The notes under the pieces were generated by a model. It did no database searches. It had not been told where the DNA came from and saw only the letters and a program-made list of their open reading frames with translations. A program made the position numbers and the translations under genes. From NCBI GenBank assembly GCA_021299715.1, contig JAJTEL010000008.1, positions 1 through 64,000 of the forward strand: 64,000 bases of DNA. The letters run 5' to 3'. The DNA comes from Ilumatobacteraceae bacterium (GTDB taxonomy: Bacteria > Actinomycetota > Acidimicrobiia > Acidimicrobiales > Ilumatobacteraceae). This document shows positions 9,153 to 16,988 of the stretch, piece by piece. The number at the start of each line of letters is the position of its first letter. The first letter of the stretch is position 1.

Positions 9153-9467
9153 CTAGTCGGTTGACGAACTAGATGATGGTGTGCTGGCGCTAGATGATGA
9201 ATCTGACGATGAAGACGCCGACGATGACTCGCCGGACGAAGAGGAAGACGACGATGCGGTACTGGCGCCAGATTTTCCGCTGTCGGTCTTATAGAAGCCG
9301 CCACCTTTGAAGGTGATGCCCACTGGCAAAAAGACCTTCTTCACGGGGCGCATGGTTCCGTCTACGGGGTGGACGGCTTCGGTGAGGGTGTCTTCGGAGA
9401 AATCCTGTTGCACCTCAATGGTTTCACCGGTTTCCACGAACTTGTACACGTATGAACTGCTGCCCAT
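9153..9467 (-). CDS. FmdB-family protein lacking its zinc ribbon, Ser-rich tail; 5' end disturbed
   Basis: 104 residues. Residues 6-65 match the FmdB/CxxC_CXXC_SSSS regulatory family (YVYKF...GETIEVQQ...PVKKVF.PVGITFKGGGFYKTD), but none of the usual four zinc-binding cysteines is present. The rest is a low-complexity Ser/Ala tail, as in the M. tuberculosis relative Rv0991c. Family proteins normally begin Met-Pro-Thr-Tyr; here the first five residues (MGSSS) are encoded by the strand opposite galU codons, so the native 5' end appears lost (see findings). It may still be translated from the fortuitous ATG at 9467, but no promoter is evident. Confidence 0.75.
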   Translation of the reverse strand: MGSSSYVYKFVETGETIEVQQDFSEDTLTEAVHPVDGTMRPVKKVFLPVGITFKGGGFYKTDSGKSGASTASSSSSSSGESSSASSSSDSSSSASTPSSSSSTD

Positions 9468-10242
9468 CTTCGATGTGCCCGCGCTTCAGCTGATTATTGA
9501 TGAAGCCATCGGCGCTGGGTGCGATCACATTGTGTTGGTCTCCAGCAGACAAAAGCCAGGGCTTGAGGCATACATCGCCCCATCGCCCGATGTTGTTGCA
9601 AAGTTGCGCGACCAAGGACGAAATGATGTGGCCGACAGGCTCGCACGCATCGGGTCCGATGTGCGCGTCAGTGTCACGTACCAAGACAATCCGAAAGGTC
9701 TTGGTCATGCAGTGGGATGTGCGCGTGAGTTAGTGGGTAACGAGCCGTTTGCTGTGTTGTTGCCCGACGAACTGCGTGGAGACTCAGGTCTGTTGCGCTT
9801 GCTTATTGATTCGTGTGAAGAAACGGGAAAGAGCGCCATTGAATTGAAGCGTGTTCCCATGGATCAAGTGAGCGCATACGGCGTTGTCACGGTGACCGAA
9901 GGGTCGCCTGCAGATGGACCGTTTGGAATTTGTGGCGTCGTTGAGAAGCCAAAGAGCGAAGATGCACCGAGTGATCTGATCATTCTTGGTCGTTACGTGT
10001 TGACGCCCGACATTTTCGTGGACATTGACGCGTTACAACCTCATGCGAATGGCGAATACCAACTCACAGATGCATTACTTGCACAAGGTCTGCGCGGAGA
10101 ACTTTTGGGACACCTCACCACAACAAAACGGTGGGACACAGGAACACCAACAGGATGGTTAGAAGCGGTGCTTGATGCTGCTGCATCACAACCGCATGTG
10201 AATCACATGATGACCGAATGGTTTAAGAAAAATCTGTCGTAG
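9454..10242 (+). CDS. galU: UTP-glucose-1-phosphate uridylyltransferase, N-terminally truncated
   Basis: GalU makes UDP-glucose from UTP and glucose-1-phosphate. Homology starts abruptly at ELLPIFDVPALQ (codon 9454) and continues to the normal C-terminus: NPKGLGHAVGCA, LLPDE, SAYGVV, VVEKPK, GRYVL, YQLTDAL. The first 25 or so residues of every GalU, including the nucleotide-binding loop GxGTRFLPxTK, are absent; upstream DNA is instead antisense fmdB. The frame is open back to an ATG at 9307, but that part is not GalU. As it stands the protein should not bind UTP, so this is a broken gene or an assembly artefact. Neighbour moeA is the normal partner. Confidence 0.88.
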   Translation, partial: ELLPIFDVPALQLIIDEAIGAGCDHIVLVSSRQKPGLEAYIAPSPDVVAKLRDQGRNDVADRLARIGSDVRVSVTYQDNPKGLGHAVGCARELVGNEPFAVLLPDELRGDSGLLRLLIDSCEETGKSAIELKRVPMDQVSAYGVVTVTEGSPADGPFGICGVVEKPKSEDAPSDLIILGRYVLTPDIFVDIDALQPHANGEYQLTDALLAQGLRGELLGHLTTTKRWDTGTPTGWLEAVLDAAASQPHVNHMMTEWFKKNLS

Positions 10243-10248
10243 CGCTAA

Positions 10249-10809
10249 TTAGTTATTGGTGCGGCGAAACGCGTTGTGTTCGTCTACAACAAAACCAAAT
10301 TCATCGACGCGTGCGGCGTGTTGTTGCCCGGTGAGTAACGATGTGTACTCCCACGAAAACTCGTCGTGGCGCGTGTAGCGCTGCGGCACGCTTTCCACTT
10401 CCAATGTCTCAACATCAATAGTGATGACATTCAAATCGGCAGTGTGTCCAACGTGCAGTGGCAGGCGATGCGTGATGATGGAATTAGTGAACGGCGTGTT
10501 CACAAAGTCAATGTCGATACAGCCATCTAATTCGGTGCGGTGCGCGCCATTCATCTCGCCCCAACGTCCATGACCATCAGTTGCCAACCACAGGTCCGGT
10601 TCGTCCATGTCTCGAAACAACAGCATTTGTTGCACCACCCACTGGGCCGACAACCGCACAATGGCCAAGGCATCGTCTGTATGCAACGAGATCTCTGCAG
10701 TCCACCCTTCGTTCTCCCAGCGCAACGACACACTGCTGGCAGGCGAACCATCCCATGCCTCCCAAGCCACGGAATGGCCTGCAGAAGACGGAGGGCGGTA
10801 ATTCGACAT
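10249..10809 (-). CDS. Putative glycolipid-binding family protein (DUF1089-like)
   Basis: 186 residues from ATG 10809. The pattern SVSLRWENEGWTAEISLHTDDALAIVRLSAQW, then LWLATDGHGRWGEMNGAHRTELDGCIDIDFVNTPFTNSIITHRLPL, matches my memory of the putative glycolipid-binding family (Pfam PF06475), a beta-barrel protein of unknown role in actinobacteria and pseudomonads. No signal peptide. An upstream extension of 74 codons overlaps moeA antisense and is rejected. Convergent with galU (6 nt between stops) and divergent from moeA. Confidence 0.65.
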   Translation of the reverse strand: MSNYRPPSSAGHSVAWEAWDGSPASSVSLRWENEGWTAEISLHTDDALAIVRLSAQWVVQQMLLFRDMDEPDLWLATDGHGRWGEMNGAHRTELDGCIDIDFVNTPFTNSIITHRLPLHVGHTADLNVITIDVETLEVESVPQRYTRHDEFSWEYTSLLTGQQHAARVDEFGFVVDEHNAFRRTNN

Positions 10810-10833
10810 GTCATTAGGTCTATCGGCTGACAG

Positions 10834-10839
10834 TAGGTT
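10834..10839 (+). promoter_or_regulatory. -10 hexamer for leaderless moeA
   Basis: TAGGTT, 6 nt before the moeA ATG; no Shine-Dalgarno sequence between them. Confidence 0.5.
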
Positions 10840-10845
10840 GAGCGC

Positions 10846-12090
10846 ATGACTCCTTTGGAAGAGGTACGGGAAATTGTGCTGGCGCAGTGTGCCCGAGGCC
10901 CCGTCATCACTCTTCCTGTACGCGAGGCCCGTGGATGTGTGCTTGCAACAGTTGTTGTTGCAACCGAACCCGTGCCACCGTTTGCCAATACTGCTGTCGA
11001 TGGGTATGCAGTTCGGTCTGTCGATGTTCAAAACGTGCCCGTCGAGTTGGAAGTGATTGGTGAAGTTGCTGCTGGCGCAGTGTCACCCGTGGCGTTACGT
11101 GAAGGCACCGCCATTCGCATCATGACGGGTGCGCCTATTCCCGATGGTTGTGACGCAGTGGTCATGGTGGAAGACACCGAACGAATTGCCGATCACGGAG
11201 TTCGCATTTTTAAGAGTGTGTCTTTTGGCGACGCCATTCGCGATGCAGGGTCCGATGTGGCTGTTGGTGCCACCGTGTTCACGCCAGGCGTTGTTGTAAC
11301 GCCCATGGTTGAAGGTGTGCTTGCAAGTATCAATGCACAAAAGGTGTCGGTGTATTGGAAACCCCGCGTTGGCGTCATTTCTACTGGTGATGAATTAGTT
11401 GACGATGGGTCTCCGTTAAGGCCTGGACAAATTCGTGAATCGAACCGCAAGATGTTGTTGCAGTTGGTGGAACAAAGTGGTGCAGAGCCAATTGACTTAG
11501 GAATTCTTCGCGACGACGAAGAAGAACTTGAGTCGGTTCTTCTGAAAGTGACAAGTCGCGGAGTGGTTGACGCGCTCATTACGAGCGGCGGTGTCAGCAT
11601 GGGTGATTACGACGTTGTAAAAGCAGTGTTGGGTCGTATTGCCGATATGCGTTGGTTTCAAATTGCGATGAAGCCAGCAAAACCATTCGCATTTGGTGTC
11701 ATGCCTGGTGAAGACGGTCGCATAGTTCCCGTCTTCGGGTTGCCAGGTAACCCCGTAAGTTCGTTGATGAGTTTCGAACTCATTGCACGACCTGCATTGC
11801 GTTCAATGATGGGAATGACGAATCCGTATCGCCCCGTTGTTCAGGCCATTGTTGATGAAGAAGTCAGCCGCAAGCCCGATGGCAAGACTCATTTCGATCG
11901 CGTTCATGCAACGTGGGGAAGTGATGGGCGAGTGCACGTGCGTCGCACGGGCCCACAAGGCAGTCACCAACTAGCGGCCACCGCCGTTGCGAACGCCATC
12001 ATGGCGGTACCCGACGGCAACGGTGTTCGTGCCGGCGACACCGTGGAGGTCACGTTCTTGGGCCCTGATGCGGGGGCGACCGCGCAGTAG
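10846..12090 (+). CDS. moeA: Molybdopterin molybdenumtransferase
   Basis: MoeA inserts molybdate into adenylated molybdopterin, the last step of Moco synthesis, in the cytosol. 414 residues, full family length. Seen: N-terminal domain with NTAVDGYAV near 45-53, EGTAIRIMTGAPIPDGCDAVVMVEDT, central VGVISTGDELVD and SGGVSMGDYD, then GLPGNPVSS and a C-terminal domain. Divergent from the DUF1089-like gene and followed after 31 nt by moaA. An 11-bp inverted repeat begins inside its last codons. This gene, moaA and moaC could supply the molybdenum hydroxylase at 33.6-37.3 kb. Confidence 0.96.
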   Translation: MTPLEEVREIVLAQCARGPVITLPVREARGCVLATVVVATEPVPPFANTAVDGYAVRSVDVQNVPVELEVIGEVAAGAVSPVALREGTAIRIMTGAPIPDGCDAVVMVEDTERIADHGVRIFKSVSFGDAIRDAGSDVAVGATVFTPGVVVTPMVEGVLASINAQKVSVYWKPRVGVISTGDELVDDGSPLRPGQIRESNRKMLLQLVEQSGAEPIDLGILRDDEEELESVLLKVTSRGVVDALITSGGVSMGDYDVVKAVLGRIADMRWFQIAMKPAKPFAFGVMPGEDGRIVPVFGLPGNPVSSLMSFELIARPALRSMMGMTNPYRPVVQAIVDEEVSRKPDGKTHFDRVHATWGSDGRVHVRRTGPQGSHQLAATAVANAIMAVPDGNGVRAGDTVEVTFLGPDAGATAQ

Positions 12091-12109
12091 TCAAAAGGTG
12101 ACTACTGCG
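12083..12109. promoter_or_regulatory. 27-bp perfect inverted repeat between moeA and moaA
   Basis: Arms CGCAGTAGTCA (12083-12093) and TGACTACTGCG (12099-12109) around a 5-nt loop. The moeA stop codon lies in the left arm. The right arm ends exactly where the moaA -10 hexamer starts. It could act as a DNA operator over the moaA promoter, or as an RNA hairpin ending moeA transcripts; there is no T-run. Confidence 0.6.
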
Positions 12110-12115
12110 TAGGAT
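12110..12115 (+). promoter_or_regulatory. -10 hexamer for leaderless moaA
   Basis: TAGGAT, 6 nt before the moaA GTG, directly abutting the inverted repeat at 12083-12109. Confidence 0.45.
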
Positions 12116-12121
12116 TGGCGC

Positions 12122-13120
12122 GTGGACCTTATTGATCAGCACGGGCGCGTTGTACGCGACTTGCGTATCTCGGTCACAGACCGGTGCAATTTTCGCTGTA
12201 CCTATTGCATGCCCGCCGAGGGCATGACGTGGCTCGACAGGTCTGAAGTTCTTACCTTCGAAGAAATTGAGCGCGTCTCGCGTCTCTGCGTCGAGCGTTT
12301 TGGCATTAACAGCCTGCGACTCACTGGTGGCGAACCCACGGTTCGTGCGCATCTGCCACGTCTCATCACTCAGTTGGCCGCGCTGCGTTTGGCCGACGGT
12401 TCAAAACCAGACATTGCCCTCACTACAAACGGTGCAACCTTGCGCAACATTGCTGGTGAATTACGCGATGCAGGACTCGACCGCATCAATGTCAGCCTCG
12501 ACAGTTTGCGCGCCGATCGTTTCCTTGCAATGACGCGTCGTGACGAACTGGACAACGTTCTTGCTGGCATTGCCGAAGCGAAAGAAGCTGGATTTAGTCT
12601 CATCAAAGTGAACGCGGTGGTGGAACGCGGCGCGAACGACGATGAGATTCTGGACATGGCTCGTTACGGGCGCGACAACGGACTTGAAGTGCGCTTCATT
12701 GAATTCATGCCACTCGACGCATCCAACATTTGGGAGCGCAACAAAGTGGTTACACAAGATGAGATTGTCTCTGTTATCTCCGCCGAGTTCCCACTAGAAA
12801 TTGTTCCCGCTCGTGGAGCTGCCCCTGCAGACCGTTGGCGCTATGTAGACGGCAAGGGAACTGTTGGTGTTATTCCCAGTGTGTCGAAACCGTTCTGTGC
12901 CGATTGTGACCGCGTGCGCCTCACCAGCGATGGTCAATTCCGCACATGTCTGTTTGCCACCGACGAATTCGACATTCGTGCGTTACTACGCAACGGTGGA
13001 ACAGACGACGACATTGCCAATCTCATCGTGCATGCCGTAGGAACAAAGTGGGCAGGGCACCAAATCAATCAGGTGAACTTCATCCGCCCGAATCGTTCCA
13101 TGAGCCAGATTGGCGGGTGA
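12122..13120 (+). CDS. moaA: GTP 3',8-cyclase (molybdenum cofactor biosynthesis)
   Basis: Radical-SAM enzyme that makes 3',8-cyclo-GTP, the first step of molybdopterin synthesis, acting with MoaC. 332 residues. The radical-SAM cluster motif CxxxCxxC is at Cys22, Cys26 and Cys29; the C-terminal 4Fe-4S cluster ligands are Cys259, Cys262 and Cys276 (FCADCDRVRL...FRTCLF); the chain ends in the functional double glycine (QIGG). The GTG start gives VDLIDQHGRVVRDLRIS, normal for the family. The next gene begins 1 nt after the stop. Confidence 0.97.
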   Translation: MDLIDQHGRVVRDLRISVTDRCNFRCTYCMPAEGMTWLDRSEVLTFEEIERVSRLCVERFGINSLRLTGGEPTVRAHLPRLITQLAALRLADGSKPDIALTTNGATLRNIAGELRDAGLDRINVSLDSLRADRFLAMTRRDELDNVLAGIAEAKEAGFSLIKVNAVVERGANDDEILDMARYGRDNGLEVRFIEFMPLDASNIWERNKVVTQDEIVSVISAEFPLEIVPARGAAPADRWRYVDGKGTVGVIPSVSKPFCADCDRVRLTSDGQFRTCLFATDEFDIRALLRNGGTDDDIANLIVHAVGTKWAGHQINQVNFIRPNRSMSQIGG

Positions 13121-13121
13121 C

Positions 13122-13919
13122 ATGGCTGCCGATGAAACAGGCGAATTAGCCAACATGAATGTGCTGGTGTCGGTTAATGGGCCCGTTGCAACTCTCACTT
13201 TGAACAGGCCAGACAAGCGCAATGCCGTACGCATGAGCATGTGGGCAGCCATTAACGCCCATGTCACCGCACTGACAGAAGACCCAGAGGTGCGCATTCT
13301 TGTAGTGAAAGGTGCCGGAGATCATTTTTGTGCAGGTGCAGATATTTCCGAACTTACGAATGGCCCTGGCGGAGAATACGCGCGCGTGAATTGGAATGCC
13401 GAAGAAGCATTAGCCAATTTCCCTGGGCCCACCATTGCCATGATTCGTGGAAACTGCGTGGGCGGTGGAGTCAGCATTGCCACCGCATGCGACATTCGCA
13501 TCGCAAGTACAGATTCCATCTTCGGCATCACGCCAGCCAAATTGGGAATTGTGTATCCCACTAATGCATTAGAACGCGCTGTTCGTTTGTTGGGGGCATC
13601 GGCCACGAAGCACCTCATGTATTCGGGCGAACTCATCGACGCGCAACGTGCGTTACGAATTGGTCTGATTGACGAACTGCTAGAGCCCGATGCTCTGGAA
13701 GATCGTGTCATGCAGTTCGTAGAAACTTTGGTGGAACGGTCTGCTCTTACCCAGGTGGCCAGCAAAGCCATGATTGATGAAGTGGTACGCGATGGGCGAG
13801 TGAAGCCCGCCACCACCTTGTACTGGGAAACCGAAATGGACAAGAGCGGGGAAGTTCGCGAAGGTGTTGCGGCGTTTCTTGCAAAGCGTCCGGTGCGATG
13901 GCCCTGGAAGCGCTCGTAG
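13122..13919 (+). CDS. Enoyl-CoA hydratase/isomerase family protein
   Basis: Crotonase-fold protein, 265 residues from the ATG one base after the moaA stop. Oxyanion-hole segments: [11 protein letters not shown] near 68-78 and [20 protein letters not shown] near 109-128. The catalytic Glu position of true hydratases (second Glu of GE..GAT or G.EE) is not obvious ([14 protein letters not shown]), so it may be an isomerase, hydrolase or thioesterase of the superfamily. Lying between moaA and moaC it is probably in their operon, though a role in cofactor synthesis is not known for this family. A later start at 13155 is also possible. Confidence 0.85.
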   Translation: MAADETGELANMNVLVSVNGPVATLTLNRPDKRNAVRMSMWAAINAHVTALTEDPEVRILVVKGAGDHFCAGADISELTNGPGGEYARVNWNAEEALANFPGPTIAMIRGNCVGGGVSIATACDIRIASTDSIFGITPAKLGIVYPTNALERAVRLLGASATKHLMYSGELIDAQRALRIGLIDELLEPDALEDRVMQFVETLVERSALTQVASKAMIDEVVRDGRVKPATTLYWETEMDKSGEVREGVAAFLAKRPVRWPWKRS

Positions 13920-13922
13920 TCT
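13917..13922 (+). promoter_or_regulatory. -10 hexamer for leaderless moaC
   Basis: TAGTCT, 7 nt before the moaC ATG and overlapping the stop of the preceding gene. Confidence 0.4.
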
Positions 13923-13929
13923 GACCGTT

Positions 13930-14409
13930 ATGACCGAGCCCACCTTTAGCCACCTAGACGCCAAGGGCAATGCCCACATGGTGGATGTGGGAGACAAAGC
14001 CACCTCGCGTCGTAAAGCAGTTGCACGATGCTCGGTACAAATGTCGACGTCAACATCTGCTGCCATCACGTCGGGAACACTTCCCAAAGGTGATGTGTTG
14101 GCTGTTGCTCGCATCGCCGGCATTCAAGCGGCGAAGCGCACAAGCGATCTCATTCCGCTGTGCCACCCACTCATGCTCACCTCGGTCAGTGTCGACCTTG
14201 TTGTGAATGATGGGCGCGTGGACATTGAAGCGTCGGTGGAAACAACCGGACAGACTGGCGTCGAGATGGAAGCGCTCACTGCGTGCTCCGTTGCAGCCCT
14301 CACTCTCTACGACATGTGTAAGTCGGCCGACAAAGACATGGTCATTGGCGAGTTGGCGCTCTGGCAGAAGTCAGGTGGTCGCTCCGGGGACTATCAGCGG
14401 GGCTCCTGA
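13930..14409 (+). CDS. moaC: Cyclic pyranopterin monophosphate synthase
   Basis: MoaC converts 3',8-cyclo-GTP to cPMP. 159 residues, standard length. Seen: [17 protein letters not shown] at the N-terminus, [21 protein letters not shown] (substrate site), and [28 protein letters not shown] with the catalytic lysines. Starts 10 nt after the hydratase gene. MoaD, MoaE and MoeB are not in the window, so the pathway is incomplete here. Confidence 0.96.
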   Translation: MTEPTFSHLDAKGNAHMVDVGDKATSRRKAVARCSVQMSTSTSAAITSGTLPKGDVLAVARIAGIQAAKRTSDLIPLCHPLMLTSVSVDLVVNDGRVDIEASVETTGQTGVEMEALTACSVAALTLYDMCKSADKDMVIGELALWQKSGGRSGDYQRGS

Positions 14410-14563
14410 CCAGGCATCGGTGGCCCGTTGGCCAGGATGTTTGTCCTTGTCAAGGGGTGTGAAAATCGACCGTTTCGGGTCAAAACTGTTCAATTTGAAG
14501 GGTTTCCGCAGATTTTTCTGGCGATTGGGGGGTGTTTGGGTCGCCTACCGGCCAGATCGTTAC

Positions 14564-14569
14564 TAGGCT
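14564..14569 (+). promoter_or_regulatory. -10 hexamer upstream of the SepX-like gene
   Basis: TAGGCT, 10 nt before the ATG at 14580. It ends a 170-nt spacer after moaC that contains only small weak hairpins (for example TGGCC/GGCCA arms). Confidence 0.4.
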
Positions 14570-14579
14570 TTCTCAAGTT

Positions 14580-15176
14580 ATGAGCAAGCTCGTTCTCCTC
14601 ATCGTTGGGGCAATGTGGATGGCAGTACTTTTGCCACCGCTGTTGCGCTCCCGGTTCGACGGTAGTGCTGTCTCTTCCGTTTCAGATTTTCGTCGCCAGC
14701 TGAACACATTGCAGCGCACGCAAAGCCACGTTGGTGCTGCCCACCCCATGCGCGCCATGACCCGCCCGCTTGCTCCACAGCAGCGCCCCATGACCGGTCG
14801 AGTTCCCGCTCAGCGTCAGGCTCCTGCTCGCACTCCACAACGCCCTCGCTTAGTGGCATCCGACGGCGTTCTCGAACAAGAGCCACGCCATCGTCGTTCG
14901 CATCACACGGCCGAGTTGCCGCGCCATCACTTCAGTGCCGAGTCTGCTTACTTGTCACCACGCGAGGTCACTCGTCGTCGCAGGGTAAATGTTCTGTACG
15001 GATTGGTTGCAGCAAACGCCGTCACGTTGTTCTTGGGTCTCACCACCGGAAGCACCGCAATGGTGTATTTGTTCACCGTTGCATTCCTTGGTCTTGGTGC
15101 GTACTGCTACATCCTCGTGCAGATTCGTAACCAGGAATACTTGCGCCGTTACTACGGCCAACGCCGCGCAGCCTGA
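14580..15176 (+). CDS. SepX/GlpR-like divisome membrane protein
   Basis: 198 residues. One N-terminal membrane segment (SKLVLLIVGAMWMAVLLPPLL), a conserved-looking SVSDFRRQLNTLQR helix, a long basic Pro/Gln/Arg-rich linker, then two membrane segments near 140-180 and a short basic tail. Topology and the W..LLPP..RSR...SV..F start resemble actinobacterial SepX (GlpR), a divisome stabiliser. The M. tuberculosis relative, as I recall Rv0996, lies in the same galU-moeA-rimJ neighbourhood. The assignment rests on pattern memory and synteny, not a search. Confidence 0.6.
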   Translation: MSKLVLLIVGAMWMAVLLPPLLRSRFDGSAVSSVSDFRRQLNTLQRTQSHVGAAHPMRAMTRPLAPQQRPMTGRVPAQRQAPARTPQRPRLVASDGVLEQEPRHRRSHHTAELPRHHFSAESAYLSPREVTRRRRVNVLYGLVAANAVTLFLGLTTGSTAMVYLFTVAFLGLGAYCYILVQIRNQEYLRRYYGQRRAA

Positions 15177-15257
15177 TTCTTTCTCCGCGTTCTGCGGAAT
15201 GTGAACTGCGACACCCTCACCCCTAGACTTCTGCGAACCAAGCACAAGGGGAATCAC

Positions 15258-16970
15258 ATGGCACTGTCCTGGACAGAAGCACAAAATGCAGTTTTGAATC
15301 CGGGGTCTGGCACTCCATTCGAATTGATGGAAGAGGAAGTCTTTGGCGTGAAGATGGAAGTCTTCAAGCACGCACCACAAAACCTTGCCCTTGTGTTGCA
15401 GGGTGCTCGTGCGCACGGAGACAAAACATTTCTCTTGTACGAAGGTGAGCGCTTCACATTCGCAAATGTGATGGACCAAGTAGATGGCCTCGCTCACTTG
15501 TTGGTGAACAAGTACGGCATTAAGAAGGGTGACCGCGTTGCTGTGGCAATGCGTAACTATCCCGAATGGATCATTTCGTTTGCAGCAATTGTTTCTGTTG
15601 GTGCTGTCAATGTGTCGTTCAACGCATGGTGGACCGAAGACGAAATGGACTTCGCATTGAAGGACTGTGGCGCAAAGGTTCTCATTGGTGACCAGCAGCG
15701 CATCGACACAGCGCACCACTCATGCCGTGCGTTGGGAATCAAGATGCTCATCGTGCGTCCAGAAACCGAAGTGGGCCCCGACATTGATGAATGGGCTGTT
15801 GAAGTAAAGAGTGGTCTTGGGCCATTGGTGGCAGACATTCAGCCAGACGACGACTGCACCATTTTGTACACGTCGGGAACAACGGGTCGTCCGAAGGGTG
15901 CAGTGAGCACACACCGCGCAGTTGTCAGCGCACTCATGGCATTCTCTGCGCGTAATGGCGTTCTTGCCCTTGCATCAGACCCACCAGCCGAACCAGTTGC
16001 ACCAGATCCGTTCCCGCCGTCATTCATTCTCATCGTGCCGTTGTTCCATGTCACCGGATGTGTTCCTGTCATGCTCAGCTGTTTCTTTGCTGGTTTGAAA
16101 CTGGTCATCATGTACAAGTGGGATGCCGGTAAGGCGTTACCCATTATTCAAGACGAGCAAATCACCAACTTCGTTGGTGTTCCCACCCAAAGCTGGGACC
16201 TCGTCAACCACCCCGACTTCGCCAAGTACGACACATCGTCTCTTCGCGCAGTTGGTGGTGGTGGCGCACCAGCACCGGCAGCACTGGTCGACAAAGTGGC
16301 AAAGAGCGTGAAGAAGGGCAGCCCGCAGTTGGGCTACGGCATGACCGAAACGAATGCGTTCGGACCAGGCAACGTGGGCAAGTTCTACACCGACCGCCCC
16401 ACTTCAACAGGTCGCGCAATTCGTCCCATGGAAGTTGCTGTATGGAATCCAGAAACAAAAGAAGTTCTGGGACCAAACGAATACGGCGAAATCATGATGT
16501 TTGGCCCCATGCTTATTCGTGGGTACTGGAACCGTCCCGATGCAACTGCAGAAGCAATTGAAAACGGTTGGTTGCACACCGGCGACGGTGGCTACATCGA
16601 CGAAGATGGTTTCTTGTTCATTAAGGACCGTATTAAAGACATGATTCTTCGCGGTGGCGAGAACGTGTTCTGTTCCGAAGTGGAAGGTTCCATCTACGAA
16701 CATCCTTCGGTGCACGAAGCTGCTGTCTTTGGTGTACCACACGAGCGTCTCGGTGAAGAAGTTGCTGTTGCTATTCGCGTAAAAGACGATGCATCACTGA
16801 CCGCAGAAGATTTGTGGAAGTTCCTTGATGGAAAGATTTCGTCGTTCAAGGTGCCCAATCACGTGGTCATCATGAACGAAGAGCTTCCTCGCAACGCTGC
16901 AGGAAAGTTCTTGAAGACTGCATTGCGCGACATGGTGGCCAACGGCCAACTGAAGCCAACCAGCCGCTAG
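15258..16970 (+). CDS. AMP-dependent acyl-CoA synthetase/ligase
   Basis: ANL-family adenylating enzyme, 570 residues, that activates a carboxylic acid (probably a fatty acid) as acyl-AMP and then the CoA thioester. P-loop-like TILYTSGTTGRPKG near residue 210, YGMTE, GWLHTGDGGYIDEDGFLFIKDRIKDMILRGGENVF (A8 hinge), and the A10 lysine in NAAGKFLKTALRD are all present. The ATG at 15258 follows AAGGGG with good spacing; the frame is open 19 codons earlier. TAGACT about 29 nt upstream may be the -10. Convergent with the aminopeptidase gene. The chain-length range cannot be told. Confidence 0.93.
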   Translation: MALSWTEAQNAVLNPGSGTPFELMEEEVFGVKMEVFKHAPQNLALVLQGARAHGDKTFLLYEGERFTFANVMDQVDGLAHLLVNKYGIKKGDRVAVAMRNYPEWIISFAAIVSVGAVNVSFNAWWTEDEMDFALKDCGAKVLIGDQQRIDTAHHSCRALGIKMLIVRPETEVGPDIDEWAVEVKSGLGPLVADIQPDDDCTILYTSGTTGRPKGAVSTHRAVVSALMAFSARNGVLALASDPPAEPVAPDPFPPSFILIVPLFHVTGCVPVMLSCFFAGLKLVIMYKWDAGKALPIIQDEQITNFVGVPTQSWDLVNHPDFAKYDTSSLRAVGGGGAPAPAALVDKVAKSVKKGSPQLGYGMTETNAFGPGNVGKFYTDRPTSTGRAIRPMEVAVWNPETKEVLGPNEYGEIMMFGPMLIRGYWNRPDATAEAIENGWLHTGDGGYIDEDGFLFIKDRIKDMILRGGENVFCSEVEGSIYEHPSVHEAAVFGVPHERLGEEVAVAIRVKDDASLTAEDLWKFLDGKISSFKVPNHVVIMNEELPRNAAGKFLKTALRDMVANGQLKPTSR

Positions 16971-16972
16971 TT

Positions 16973-16988
16973 CGTTACTTCTGTAACG
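16973..16988. terminator. Small hairpin between convergent genes
   Basis: Arms CGTTAC and GTAACG with a 4-nt loop, spanning the ends of the ligase and aminopeptidase genes. A weak bidirectional terminator at best, with no T-run. Confidence 0.3.

Noticed and set aside
14410-14579. Riboswitch or small RNA in the moaC-SepX spacer
   Set aside because: Only weak 4-5 bp hairpins; no recognisable Moco riboswitch or other conserved element.
14955-15719. 254-codon open frame on the minus strand across the SepX-like and acyl-CoA ligase genes
   Set aside because: Antisense shadow of two well-supported genes, with Cys/His-rich composition typical of such frames.
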